This document shows, in pieces, positions 16,108 to 24,584 of a stretch of DNA of 39,353 nt. Source of the DNA: Polyangia bacterium (GTDB taxonomy: Bacteria; Myxococcota_A; Polyangia; Nannocystales; Nannocystaceae). The notes under the pieces are model-generated. The model ran no database searches. It was not told the DNA's origin and saw only the letters and a program-made list of their open reading frames with translations. Every line of letters starts with the position of its first letter. Positions within the stretch are counted from its first letter, which is position 1. The stretch spans positions 1 through 39,353 of the forward strand of contig JAUHWG010000050.1 of NCBI GenBank assembly GCA_030424595.1. The letters run 5' to 3'. The position numbers and the translations under genes were made by a program.

Positions 16108-16896
16108 CTACCCGAGCCTGGGATCAGGCGGGATCTCGAGCTCCGCCGCCGGGCCGAGGACGACGAGCTCCGTCGGCGTGTCGGCGAGGCGGCTCCGAAG
16201 GTCCGCGACTCCGCCGGTGACGCGGAGGAGTCGACGCTGCCAGGTCGTCATGTCGCGGCTTGGATCGGTCGCCGTCGGCACGACGACTCGAGCCCGGGCG
16301 GCCGCGGCCGCCTCAGCGCTGCGACGCGGGCCTGCGGTGACGGTGAGAAGGCCAGCTCGCACCGCCTCCGTCGGGAGAAGCGCGAGGCTGACCGGAGCTA
16401 GATGGCGGGCGATGGCGGCGGTGGGCAGGTGCGGGTCGATCCATATCCGCCCCAGGATCTGCTCGCCGTCGAAGGCCTCGATCGAGTAGGCGATGGCGAC
16501 CGGCGAGAGCGCACGGCCGGTGCGTAGGGCCGTGACCCGCAGGCGACTGCCCTCGGCGCATGCGATCTCCAAGACATCCCCAGGTCGGCGCACCGTGGCC
16601 GAAGCTCCGAGAGCCCTCGCGGCCTTGGCCGCCGCCGGTGGGCCGTAGACCGGCACCTCGGAGAGGAGCTCGATTGTCTCTGGGCGCAGGTGATCGTTGA
16701 CCCCGGAGCAGAGCAAGACGGCGGAGAGCTCGGCTCGATCGTCCCGGAGCATCCCGAAGGTGACGAAGCCAGGCGGGTGGACGCGATCGAAGATCCCGCG
16801 GATCGGCTCCGCGGTCAGCCAGGGATCGATCAGAAGAGACCGACCTCGGTGCAGGACTTGCCACCCCTGATAGTCGTCGAGGCGTCGCAGGATCAT
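16108..16896 (-). CDS. Metallo-beta-lactamase-fold protein with degenerate metal site
   Basis: A 262-residue soluble protein. LLIDPWLTAEP near the N-terminus and LLCSGVNDHLRPETIELL are laid out as in UlaG-like metallo-beta-lactamase-fold proteins, where the second segment usually reads SHxHxDHLxPET. Here the first two His of HxHxDH are replaced (Ser and Val) while Asp-His remain, so a normal two-metal centre is doubtful. It may be a non-catalytic or altered member. No neighbour suggests a pathway. Confidence 0.65.
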   Translation of the reverse strand: MILRRLDDYQGWQVLHRGRSLLIDPWLTAEPIRGIFDRVHPPGFVTFGMLRDDRAELSAVLLCSGVNDHLRPETIELLSEVPVYGPPAAAKAARALGASATVRRPGDVLEIACAEGSRLRVTALRTGRALSPVAIAYSIEAFDGEQILGRIWIDPHLPTAAIARHLAPVSLALLPTEAVRAGLLTVTAGPRRSAEAAAAARARVVVPTATDPSRDMTTWQRRLLRVTGGVADLRSRLADTPTELVVLGPAAELEIPPDPRLG

Positions 16897-17134
16897 CTAG
16901 TCACCGGCGAGGGCCCGCCGAACACGGCGATGATCCGTCGGCTCATCGTCGTCGTCAAGGTTCGGGCCTCCCTGCGCGAAGTCGTCATGGGCGACCTCAC
17001 CGCTGTGGCCGGGTCCTCCGACGGAGCGAGGCGACCGGACATACGGAGGCGATCGCGACGCCTCCGCGCGCGATCACGGGAGGTTCGCGAGGTCGAGAGT
17101 GTTCTCGGCCGTGGGACCGTTTGGTGGTGCTAAA
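16897..17134. other. Intergenic, nothing recognised
   Basis: No supported gene, RNA or promoter was found between the metallo-beta-lactamase-fold gene and the heptamer-rich stretch at 17135-17212. Confidence 0.4.
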
Positions 17135-17212
17135 GCTGCGCCGTTGCGTGGTCGCACCGTTGCGCCTTTCAGTGGTTACGCCGTTGCGCCGTTGCGTCGT
17201 TGCGTCAGGGAG
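17135..17212. repeat. Degenerate short tandem repeat around CGTTGCG
   Basis: CGTTGCGC or CGTTGCGT occurs five times, with close variants (GCTGCGC, GTCGCAC) between them. The last three copies, GCCGTTGCGCCGTTGC then GTCGTTGC, are directly joined. It lies about 150 bp before the start of the FG-GAP lipoprotein gene. Confidence 0.6.
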
Positions 17213-17358
17213 GTCGCGGCATAGGTGCAGGACGCAGCAGATCCGGTCGAGGCCGCTACCCGACGCTGGCCGTCGTTCCCCGCCTGGCGGGCAGGAGAAC
17301 ACATCCGGGCTTGTCTTCCTCCGTCCTCCGCGCGAGGATGAGAGACCTCGTACGAATA

Positions 17359-19065
17359 ATGTCCCTATCGCGAAGCATCCTCCTCTCGCTCCTCCTCTCC
17401 GGCTGTCAGGGGACACCGCCGGCGATGTCGGAGGCCGCGAGCAGCAGCGCGGGCCCTGGCGAGTGCAGCGACGGCGAGCTCGACCCTGGAGAGGAGTGCG
17501 ATGATGGCAACCAGTCGGACGACGATTGGTGTTTCTCCACCTGCAAAGAGTCCCGCTGCGGCGACGGCGTTCTGACGCCCTTCCGCGGGACCCTAGACAT
17601 TGAGGAGTGTGACGACGCCAACCAGTTCAACGACGACGGGTGCCTCGACACGTGCCGGCTCGCGACCTGCGGGGACGGGGTCGTCCAGGCCGGCGTCGAA
17701 GAGTGCGATGACGGCAACTTCGAGGATCAGGACTCCTGCACCTCGAGCTGCCTCCTCCCCCGATGCGGCGATGGTATCGTCCAGCTGGGCGTCGAGGAGT
17801 GTGACGATGGTGACCTCATCGAAGGCAACTCCTGCACCAACGACTGCACGTCGAACTACGCGCTCTGCGGACCCTTGAGCGGCCCTCTGGTCGGCGCGGA
17901 GCCGGTCCCCGGGTTCGCCAGCTCGATCGTGCTCGCAGGCGATCTCGTGGTCATCGGCTCCCCCTCGTCGGACGGGGCCGACGTCGCCAGCGGAGCCGTC
18001 TTCGTCTGCACGCCGCGGGGGACGGAGTGGGAGCAGATCGCCACCCTCGCGGCCGCCGATGGCCTCGAGGGCGATGGATTTGGCGCCAGCGTCGATCTCG
18101 ACGGCGACACTATCGTCGTCGGCGCTCCCAAGGCGGAGAGCGGGGCTGTCTATGTATTCCGCGGCGATGCCGTGAACGGCTGGACGCAGGACTCCAAGCT
18201 CGTCGACGGGGAGGCTAGCGACGATGAACGTTTTGGGGCCGCGTTGGCGCTTGTGGGTGATGCGCTGGTGGTCGGCGCGCCGAAGAAGGACAACCCCGCA
18301 GCGCGGGGCGGCGCCGCCTGCATATTCACGAGAGAGGACCTCGACTCGCCGTATCAGCAGGTCAAGCAGCTCACTCCGCCCGAGAGCTCAAAGGACGCCC
18401 TCTTCGGGGCAAGCGTCGGCTTCGACGGCGAGGCGATCGCTCTCGGCGCCCCTGGGGAGAACATCGAGGGGGACACGGCTCGTGGCGCGGTCTACGTCTT
18501 CGATCGCGGCGGCGGTGCGAGCTGGAGCAGCGCAGAGCTCGCGAAGAGGATCGTGGATCCGAGCGGAGCGTCCTATGATGATTTCGGGACCAGCGTCGTC
18601 ATCCGAGACGACGTTCTCCTCGTCGGCGCCCCCGGGGTCAAGACCGGGCCCGACACGTACAACCGCGGAGCCGTCGTCGTCAGCACGAGGCTCGCCGGGG
18701 AGACCTGGGGATCGGCGACGCTGGTCGCCCGGCTCTTCGACACGGAGAGCGGGGACGGGGACGGCTTTGGCGCGAGCGTCGCTCTCGCGGGCTCGATCAT
18801 CGCCGTGGGTTCACCCAGCAGCAACAGCGCGGGCCAGGACCGCGGCGCCGTGGTCATCTTTGCCGGCGGCGACGAGGAGGGTTGGGCGGGCGCGAGCGCT
18901 ACGGCGCGCCTCATCGCTGACGGGGTGATGGACGGGCATCGGCTCGGCGAGGCGCTCGCCTTTGACGGGACGCTCCTCGCGGCCTCCGGCCACTACGAGG
19001 CCGGGGCCGTGGGCAAGTTTCGCGGCGTACTACATCTATTCGCAGCCGAGCTCTGGTCCCCGTGA
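17359..19065 (+). CDS. Lipoprotein with four myxobacterial disulfide repeats and FG-GAP-like beta-propeller
   Basis: About 568 residues. A short lipoprotein signal (ILLSLLLSGC) leads to four Cys-rich repeats of the myxobacterial type (CGDGxxxxGxEECDDGN...C...C; e.g. CGDGVVQAGVEECDDGN, CGDGIVQLGVEECDDGD). About six or seven FG-GAP-like repeats follow (FGASVDLDGDTIVVGAPK, FGAALALVGDALVVGAPK, FGASVALAGSIIAVGSP), which should form a beta-propeller. It is an exported, membrane-anchored surface protein, possibly involved in adhesion or extracellular binding. ATG 17359 is directly before the signal; ATG 17338, seven codons earlier, is also possible. Confidence 0.85.
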   Translation: MSLSRSILLSLLLSGCQGTPPAMSEAASSSAGPGECSDGELDPGEECDDGNQSDDDWCFSTCKESRCGDGVLTPFRGTLDIEECDDANQFNDDGCLDTCRLATCGDGVVQAGVEECDDGNFEDQDSCTSSCLLPRCGDGIVQLGVEECDDGDLIEGNSCTNDCTSNYALCGPLSGPLVGAEPVPGFASSIVLAGDLVVIGSPSSDGADVASGAVFVCTPRGTEWEQIATLAAADGLEGDGFGASVDLDGDTIVVGAPKAESGAVYVFRGDAVNGWTQDSKLVDGEASDDERFGAALALVGDALVVGAPKKDNPAARGGAACIFTREDLDSPYQQVKQLTPPESSKDALFGASVGFDGEAIALGAPGENIEGDTARGAVYVFDRGGGASWSSAELAKRIVDPSGASYDDFGTSVVIRDDVLLVGAPGVKTGPDTYNRGAVVVSTRLAGETWGSATLVARLFDTESGDGDGFGASVALAGSIIAVGSPSSNSAGQDRGAVVIFAGGDEEGWAGASATARLIADGVMDGHRLGEALAFDGTLLAASGHYEAGAVGKFRGVLHLFAAELWSP

Positions 19066-19181
19066 GCTTCGGGCGCTCCGCGTCGCTGCGTCGCCAGAAC
19101 TGCGCATACGACGAAGTTGCGTAGTCGTAGGTCTACCGGTCGAGGATACGGGGACGCGGTGGGAGAGCCCGTGACCATCAA

Positions 19182-19202
19182 GGCCGGCGATCGCTGCCGG
19201 CC
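19182..19202. terminator. Hairpin between convergent genes
   Basis: GGCCGGC and GCCGGCC pair perfectly around a seven-base loop, between the convergent stops at 19065 and 19212. There is no T run, so it would be a weak or Rho-assisted terminator at best. Confidence 0.35.
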
Positions 19203-19211
19203 GGGGCGCGC

Positions 19212-19727
19212 TCACTCGGGGCGCGGGTCGGCGATGAAGTGGTGGGTGCAGCCGCCGCTGTACTCGGGCCCGGGGAGGGTGACGCTGACGGTCAGCTCGA
19301 GGCGGCCCTCATGGTGACTGCCGAGGATCACTGCGCTCCCCTCGATCCGCCGGTCGTCGGCGATGCAAGCGCAGCGCGGGCTCTGGAGGCCGCCGCCGAG
19401 GTGACCGCCCTCGTGACCCTCGAAGCGGAAGGTGCACAGGCCGGCGAGATCGGCCTCGAACACCAGATTGCCGGCCGACTCACCGATCTTGCGGACCGTC
19501 ACCTCGGCGCCTTGGCGGGTCTCGCCGCCGCTGTAGTGGGTGATGTCGGCTTGATAGGCGCCAGCGTCGTCGGGGCGGAGGTTGGCCATGCGCGAGTACT
19601 GATTGGCGCTGTTGAGGCTGCCGACGTAGGAGCGGGGGAGCTGGTCGAGGTCGGAGCCGCAACCGCCGACGAGGAGCACGACCGCGAGCGCGGCGGCGAG
19701 CGACAGGACAGTGCAGGGGGGGCGCAC
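19212..19727 (-). CDS. Small lipoprotein of unknown function
   Basis: A 171-residue protein with an N-terminal hydrophobic signal and lipobox (VLLVGGCGS). The mature part has five Cys (LCTFRF, SPRCACI, GGCTHHF), several His (EGHEGGHLGGG, GSHHEG, THHF) and a beta-rich pattern (VTVRKIGESAGNLVFEADL, GRLELTVSVTLPGPEY). I do not recognise the family. The start codon would be GTG. The His- and Cys-rich C-terminus may bind a metal, but that is a guess. Confidence 0.65.
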   Translation of the reverse strand: MRPPCTVLSLAAALAVVLLVGGCGSDLDQLPRSYVGSLNSANQYSRMANLRPDDAGAYQADITHYSGGETRQGAEVTVRKIGESAGNLVFEADLAGLCTFRFEGHEGGHLGGGLQSPRCACIADDRRIEGSAVILGSHHEGRLELTVSVTLPGPEYSGGCTHHFIADPRPE

Positions 19728-19754
19728 TGCGTCAGGGTAACAGGTCCCTCAGGC

Positions 19755-19919
19755 CTAGCAGCCCGTGGCAAACGTCCCGCGCGCTCTCGCTTGCCCTCGC
19801 CGCCCCTCTCGGCCCCGCCGAAAATTGCGGTACGGCCCAGTACACCGGCGTTTCGTCGAAGCCGAGAGGCCAACGATTGCGGCGCGAGAGCACACGGGAC
19901 TTTTGCCACGGGCTGCTAG
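19755..19919. mobile_element. MITE-like element, family A, complete copy 1
   Basis: A 165-bp non-coding element. Its ends are inverted repeats of about 36 bp: CTAGCAGCCCGTGGCAAA at the left, with the complement at the right reaching CTGCTAG at 19919. Inside, CCTCTCGGC and GCCGAGAGG also pair, so the whole element can fold into a long hairpin. CTAG at each end could be the target-site duplication or part of the repeat. A near-identical element lies at 24762-24927. No transposase is nearby, so it would need one supplied from elsewhere. Confidence 0.88.
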
Positions 19920-20214
19920 CCTCGGAGCGAGCGCTCCGCCGCCGAACATCGCTCTCGTCTCCGTGCGCCGCTTGACCGGGCCTACGCGCGCGCGGATCCT
20001 CGCTCCTACCTCCTCGCGATCCCGACCGCCGCACGCGTGTCAGCTCTGCGGTCTCGTGGCTGGTCCTCGGCACCCCCACACGAGAAAATTGATCGCGGCG
20101 TGATCGATTCGCCGAGGCCCCGGTCTACCCCCACGACACCGGCTGAGACCGCAGCCCGGCGCGCTCGATCGGAGCGCAGGCCAGGGCGGCGCCTCGACGG
20201 TGCGGAGGTTGACC

Positions 20215-21501
20215 ATGCCCACGCTCACCGACACGACGACGCCCCGTACCCGCGACCTCAAGGCCTACCTCGGCCGACTCCACGCGACCCTCAAGGACGA
20301 GGAGCGCTTCGCCGCGACCAAGGCGCGGATCTCGGCCGAGACCGCCGCCTTCACCCGCGAGCACCGAGACCAGCTCAAGCCGACCTGGGGCCGCGCGAGC
20401 CTCACCCTGGGCAAGACCCTCCTCGGCGTTCTCTCGCCGCTCATCCTCGCGTGGCGCTTCGCCGAGGCAGGCCTCTGGCCCGTCGCCGCGCTCCTCGTGC
20501 CGATCGCCGGCGTCGCGCTCTACGGCGGCATCTCGATCGTCCACGACGCGGTCCACGGCTCGTTCTTCCCGAGCCGGCGGGCGAACCGGCTCCTCGGCGA
20601 ACTCCTGGCGCCGCTCTTCGCCATGGACTTCATGACCTTCAAGCGCTCGCACATGAAGCATCACCGCCACAACCAGTCGCTGACCCACGATCCGAAGTAT
20701 CCGAAGGTGCCGTGGCCGGCGGAGGTGCTCGGCGACGAGGAGGCCGAGCGTCGCGACGGCGGCCTCGTGGCGGCGCTCCTGCGCTTGCCGATCCGCGGAT
20801 GGTTCGTCCTCGCCCGCGGCGTCCTGCGCTTTCCCGCGGTCGTCCGTCACGCCTTCTACGTAGCCACGGTGATGGTCTTCGGCGGCCCCGTGGCGCTCCT
20901 CTTCGGCGGCGAGATTTCCCTGCTCAGCCGCGACTGGCGGGCAGGGGGCCCCCTCTTCTCGCTCGTGCGCACGGTCCTCACCTACGCGCTCCTCGCCTGG
21001 ACCTCGCCGCTGCTGTGCGCGCTAACCCTCGGCGCCGTCTGGATCTCGCTCGGCTGTTTTTTCCTCGTCTACCTCACCCATCTCACGCCCTATCAGGTCT
21101 ACGTCGAGGGCAAGAACCACGCGGTCCGCTTCTTCTCGCTGAACATCAGCGACATCGAGCTCGGGCCGATCACCCGCGCTCTCGGCAACAGCTTCACCGA
21201 GCACCACGCCGCCCACCACCTCGTGCCCTTCGCCCCGTCGTACAGGCTGCCGATGGTCGGCGCCTGGCTCGACGCGAGCCTCGGCGACCTCAAGGCGCCG
21301 AAGCTCCGCCTCGGCACCGTCGCCGACACGACATTCCTCGGCGACGGCATCGTCAGCTCGATCGTCGGCCCCCGCGAGCGCCACTGGCCGCACTGGGAGA
21401 CCGCGAACGGAACGTTCGTCACTCGCGTCGCCGACGGGGCCGCCGACCGCGAGCCAGTCCCGAGCATGAGCGTCTCGCAGCTCATCGCCGCCATCCGCTG
21501 A
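20215..21501 (+). CDS. Membrane fatty acid desaturase
   Basis: A 428-residue integral membrane di-iron desaturase. The three His boxes are in place: HDAVH (~residue 107), HMKHHRHN (~143-150) and EHHAAHHLVP (~325), with hydrophobic segments between them. It probably introduces double bonds, or a hydroxyl, into membrane lipid acyl chains or carotenoid-type substrates. ATG 20215 has a perfect GGAGG six bases upstream, better than the GTG five codons earlier. About 300 bp upstream, between MITE copy 1 and this gene, hold no feature. The last ~65 codons and the following hairpin are duplicated at 24259-24516. Confidence 0.9.
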   Translation: MPTLTDTTTPRTRDLKAYLGRLHATLKDEERFAATKARISAETAAFTREHRDQLKPTWGRASLTLGKTLLGVLSPLILAWRFAEAGLWPVAALLVPIAGVALYGGISIVHDAVHGSFFPSRRANRLLGELLAPLFAMDFMTFKRSHMKHHRHNQSLTHDPKYPKVPWPAEVLGDEEAERRDGGLVAALLRLPIRGWFVLARGVLRFPAVVRHAFYVATVMVFGGPVALLFGGEISLLSRDWRAGGPLFSLVRTVLTYALLAWTSPLLCALTLGAVWISLGCFFLVYLTHLTPYQVYVEGKNHAVRFFSLNISDIELGPITRALGNSFTEHHAAHHLVPFAPSYRLPMVGAWLDASLGDLKAPKLRLGTVADTTFLGDGIVSSIVGPRERHWPHWETANGTFVTRVADGAADREPVPSMSVSQLIAAIR

Positions 21502-21564
21502 GCGAACGCGACGCTCGCCCCCATGTCGAGGCCCGACCGGACAGACTCGGTCGGGCCTCGACGT
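21307..21564 (+). repeat. Direct repeat, copy 1: desaturase 3' end plus hairpin
   Basis: These 258 bp recur at 24259-24516 (offset 2952) with only a few base changes. The unit comprises the last ~65 desaturase codons, the stop and the hairpin, and similarity ends immediately after the hairpin. The near identity suggests a recent duplication or a recombination event. Confidence 0.9.
21525..21562 (+). terminator. Strong hairpin after the desaturase gene
   Basis: A perfect 15-bp stem, GTCGAGGCCCGACCG with its complement, surrounds an eight-base loop 24 bp past the stop. It lacks a T run but is the obvious transcription end. The same hairpin ends the duplicated copy at 24477-24514. Confidence 0.7.
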
Positions 21565-21592
21565 CCGTCGCCTTCGGCCCGGCGCTCTTCGA

Positions 21593-21742
21593 GAGGCCCT
21601 GGCACATCCGCTTGACCGCGGAGTAGCTGCCCGAGAAGTCCTGCCTCTGCTCGCGCTTCAGCCGGTCGTAGATCGCTCGGGGGCCAGCGCCACCGCGATG
21701 GAGGCGCTCGATCTCTGGGCGCCATTGGGAGATCGAGGAAAT
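21593..21742 (-). pseudogene. Remnant of an IS21-type (IstA) transposase
   Basis: About 50 codons on the minus strand read SQWRPEIERLHRGG, AIYDRLKREQRQDF and GSYSAVKRMCQGLSK. This corresponds to the segment just after the N-terminal HTH in IstA transposases of IS21-family elements (the usual ..ytGsystVkryv.. region). Neither the HTH before it nor the DDE domain after it is present, so it is a fragment. It starts 30 bp from the boundary of the duplicated desaturase 3' segment. Confidence 0.6.
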
Positions 21743-21791
21743 CTGCGCATCGCCCGAGGAGCGCGGCGACGCTCGGCGCCAGGGGTCGCGC

Positions 21792-22571
21792 TCAGAGGGA
21801 GCGGTAGAGCTTGGGCGTCGGCGCGGGCAAGGTCTCGGAGTTCGGCGTGGTCCCTGGCGGACAGGGCTCTGCCGGGCAGACACCTGACTGGATCAGCTCG
21901 CGTCGGCGGTCGAGCTCGGCTTGGATCGCGTCGCGCCTGGCCTTGGTGTCGTCGCGCCGCTCCTTGACCGTGTCGATCGCTCGCTGGGTCGCCGCGCGCT
22001 CCTCCTTGAGCTGCGCCAAGCGAGCGCGAGGCACGGGGCGGGTCGCCCGGGCGCTCTCGATGTCGCGGCTCCACTGGCGCATGCACTGGCGCAGCTCTCG
22101 GAGCTCTCGCTGCATCTTGGCGAGTTCGGCGTCGAGGTAGTCGCGCTCGCGGGTCAGCGAGGCGAAGGACGTCGGGCGCAGGCCGATCTGGCCGAAGCCG
22201 GCGCAGCCGTAGCGCTCTGGCAAGGGCTCGCCGTGCGCGCTCCCGAAGCCGTCTGCCGGTCCCTCGCGCCGCGGCGGGGGGGCCACGAGGACCCGCTCGT
22301 GGGGTCGCCGGGGCTCGTGGCGGAGATCTTCGTCGACGCCGGCAGAGTGTTCGCTCGGCGGCATGACGCGCGTGTCGTGAGCGTCGTCCGTGTCTGTTGC
22401 GTTCGCCTCGTCGAGGTTCGGCTCAGGGGCGGGCGGAGCCGCGGCTGCGCTGGTGTCCGGGGCAGGAGGCGTCGGCGACGGCTCGGCGCCGCGATGGCAG
22501 CCGAGCATGAGCATGAGCATGAGGGGGAGCCCGAGCCTGACCTCGAGCGCTCTCACCGAGTTCCAGCGCAT
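21792..22571 (-). CDS. Lipoprotein with coiled coil, unknown function
   Basis: A 259-residue protein. The signal (LPLMLMLMLGC) ends in a lipobox, followed by ~60 residues rich in Pro/Ala/Asp. A segment near residues 115-135 (PERYGCAGFGQIGLRP) leads into a long charged helix, ~140-225 (DYLDAELAKMQRELRELRQC, RRDAIQAELDRRRE), likely to be a coiled coil. The tail has GVCPAEPCPPGTTP. GGAG lies just before the ATG. It probably sits in an envelope membrane with an extended helical stalk. The family is not recognised. Confidence 0.65.
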   Translation of the reverse strand: MRWNSVRALEVRLGLPLMLMLMLGCHRGAEPSPTPPAPDTSAAAAPPAPEPNLDEANATDTDDAHDTRVMPPSEHSAGVDEDLRHEPRRPHERVLVAPPPRREGPADGFGSAHGEPLPERYGCAGFGQIGLRPTSFASLTRERDYLDAELAKMQRELRELRQCMRQWSRDIESARATRPVPRARLAQLKEERAATQRAIDTVKERRDDTKARRDAIQAELDRRRELIQSGVCPAEPCPPGTTPNSETLPAPTPKLYRSL

Positions 22572-22830
22572 CGCTCCACGTTACTCGCAAGCGACGCCGC
22601 GGAGTTCCCCTGAGCCTGGTGTTTCGGCCAGATTACGGGCAAAATCGCGACTCCGCGCCCATCACAGGCTGCGCCGCCGGAGCTGGGCGCCGCCGGCTCT
22701 CGCCCTGAGCCGGCGCCGCGCTTCCACATGACCCGCTATTACGGCGTGTTTGTCCGTCGCAGGTCCCGCCGCTCGTCAGGGGACCTTCGTGACGAAAGCG
22801 GAACGCGAGGGGTCGAAGGGCGCGAAGACG

Positions 22831-23041
22831 AAGAAGCTTCGGGGAGAGCTGTCCTAAAGAGCAGCGGAAGCTTTGTCGTCGCGAGCGACTACGGCGAGGA
22901 ATGTATGACCCGGGCGCAGAGGCGATGACGGCTCGCAAAGCCACCACTGCCTCCGCGCGCGGGTCATCCCGTCCTCGCCGCAGCCGCCCGCGCCGGCGTA
23001 GCTCTCCCTGCTCTTCGCGCCAGGTCTCCCCGACGAACTCC
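22831..23041. repeat. Imperfect 90-bp inverted repeat
   Basis: The arm at 22831-22921 and the arm at 22951-23041, reversed, align over their full length at roughly 70% identity. Well matched blocks are CGGCGAGGA..G.ATGACCCG and AAGAGCAG. A 29-bp centre separates them. It could be a decayed element or two head-to-head copies of an older sequence. Confidence 0.6.
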
Positions 23042-23076
23042 GCGACGCCACCTCGCCCCCGCACCGGTACGGCTGG

Positions 23077-23121
23077 GCGATCTCCCAGCGGAACCAGGAT
23101 CCTCGTCCGCTGGGAGATCGC
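23077..23121. repeat. Perfect 16-bp stem-loop upstream of the ankyrin gene
   Basis: GCGATCTCCCAGCGGA (23077-23092) pairs perfectly with 23106-23121 around a 13-base loop, 44 bp before the ankyrin gene start. No T run follows. It could be a leader hairpin or a protein-binding site. Confidence 0.7.
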
Positions 23122-23165
23122 TGCTGCGACGGCTAAATGTGCGTCCGCGATGGTAGGTTCGGGAC

Positions 23166-24176
23166 ATGGTCACGCGGTACGAGAAGCGCAAGATGACGCG
23201 CATGCTCCGGGCGATCGACGCCGGGGACATCGACGCCGTGCTCGCGGCGCTTGACGACGGGACCGACCCGAACGGCGCCGAGCGGTATGTCACGCGGCCG
23301 CTCCACGCCGCGGTCCGGCTAGCAGACGCGCACGCGCGCGATGCGATCACCGAGCTGCTGCTCGCCGCGGGAGCGGACCCCAACCGTAGGTCGCCGATGC
23401 TCGGCGAACGCCGCCCCGTGTTCGCCGCGGCGGATCACGGCCACGATGCTGTCGTCCGGATGTTGCTCTCCGTCGGCGGCTTCCCGCGCGACCCTTTCGG
23501 CGCCCCGGCCCGCGACGACAGCGGCAGGACGCTACTGGCCTACGCATGCGACAGCGGGTTGCCCTGGCTCGCCGAGTGCGCCTTGGCGGAGGGCTGCCGC
23601 GTCGACGACGTCGACGGATACGGAGGCACCGCGCTGCACTGCGCCAGCCGCGTTACCGGCCACCTGCCGCGCGACGGCAAGGACACGGCGTGGTTCATCG
23701 ACTGGCTGCTCGCCCGCGGCGCGGAGGTCGAGCACCAGCGGCGCGAAATCGGCGGCATCGGTGGGACGGCGCTGCACTGGGCGGTCGGCGTGGGGGACGA
23801 GGCCGCCGTACGCACGCTGCTCGCCCGCGGCGCGGACATTGAGGCCCGTACAGCGCAGGGACAGCGGACCCCGCTCTTCGTCGGCGTGGAGAAGAACGCT
23901 CTGGCGAACGTCAAGGCAGCGCTTGCAAGCGGTGCGGACGCGCGTGTGGTCGACGCTCGCGGCTGGACCCTGTTGCACGCTGCGGTCGGGTGGCTGGGCG
24001 TCCGCGGTGCCGACGGCGCGATGGTCGAGCTCCTGCTCGCGGCCGGGGCCGACCGCAACGTCCGCAACCATGCGGGCGAGACGGCCTATGAGCGGGCGCC
24101 GAGCATCTTCACAATACGCGAAGAAAGGCCGACGCAGGCGCAGGTACGGGCGCTCGAGTCGCTGCGCCCCGATTAG
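23166..24176 (+). CDS. Ankyrin-repeat protein
   Basis: A 336-residue protein made of about eight ankyrin repeats with no signal peptide or membrane segment. Clear units include TRPLHAAVRLADAHARDAITELLLAAGADPN, here cited in part as ITELLLAAGADPN, then GGTALHCASRV, GGTALHWAVGVGDEAAVRTLL, WTLLHAAVGWL and MVELLLAAGADRNVRN. Such proteins mediate protein-protein contacts; a partner is not suggested by the context. The gene is isolated and sits inside the repeat-rich segment between the two MITE copies. Confidence 0.9.
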   Translation: MVTRYEKRKMTRMLRAIDAGDIDAVLAALDDGTDPNGAERYVTRPLHAAVRLADAHARDAITELLLAAGADPNRRSPMLGERRPVFAAADHGHDAVVRMLLSVGGFPRDPFGAPARDDSGRTLLAYACDSGLPWLAECALAEGCRVDDVDGYGGTALHCASRVTGHLPRDGKDTAWFIDWLLARGAEVEHQRREIGGIGGTALHWAVGVGDEAAVRTLLARGADIEARTAQGQRTPLFVGVEKNALANVKAALASGADARVVDARGWTLLHAAVGWLGVRGADGAMVELLLAAGADRNVRNHAGETAYERAPSIFTIREERPTQAQVRALESLRPD

Positions 24177-24258
24177 CAAGGCGAGTCGGTGACCGCCGCT
24201 GGGGACACGGCCGTCGGTCGCGGCGGGGCCTGCCCGGGCGCACAGGATCCGCGCGACT

Positions 24259-24516
24259 CGCCTCGGCACCGTCGCCGACACGACATTCCTCGGCGACGGC
24301 ATCGTCAGCTCGATCGTCGGCCCCCGCGAGCGTCACTGGCCGCACTGGGAGACCGCGAACGGAACGTTCGTCACTCGCGTCGCCGACGGGCCCGCCGACC
24401 GCGAGCCCGCCCCGAGCATGAGCGTCTCGCAGCTCATCGCCGCCATCCGCTGAGCGAACGCGACGCTCGCCCCCATGTCGAGGCCCGACCGGACAGACTC
24501 GGTCGGGCCTCGACGT
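24259..24516 (+). pseudogene. Duplicated 3' fragment of the desaturase gene
   Basis: This is copy 2 of the 258-bp unit at 21307-21564. In frame it still encodes the last ~65 residues (LGTVADTTFLGDGIVSS ... SVSQLIAAIR) with a few substitutions, but it has no start, no His boxes and no ribosome-binding site. It begins 82 bp after the ankyrin gene stop, so its hairpin could now terminate the ankyrin transcript. Confidence 0.88.
24477..24514 (+). terminator. Duplicated hairpin, now downstream of the ankyrin gene
   Basis: Same perfect 15-bp stem and eight-base loop as at 21525-21562, carried along in the duplication. Confidence 0.65.
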
Positions 24517-24584
24517 GCATGGTGGTTCGTTTGCTCGCTCGTTCGCGCGCGCCGATGTGTGCATAGTTAATCCGAGGTATTCGA

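Larger units (their letters stand above)
22572..23165. other. Gene-free stretch with inverted repeats
   Basis: No supported coding region was found in these ~590 bp between two divergent genes. The stretch holds the imperfect 90-bp inverted repeat at 22831-23041 and the perfect hairpin at 23077-23121; otherwise I see nothing. Confidence 0.5.

Noticed and set aside
22633..23064. Minus-strand frame of 143 codons in the gap before the ankyrin gene
   Set aside because: It is Arg/Ser-rich, crosses the inverted repeat and has no domain or start signal.
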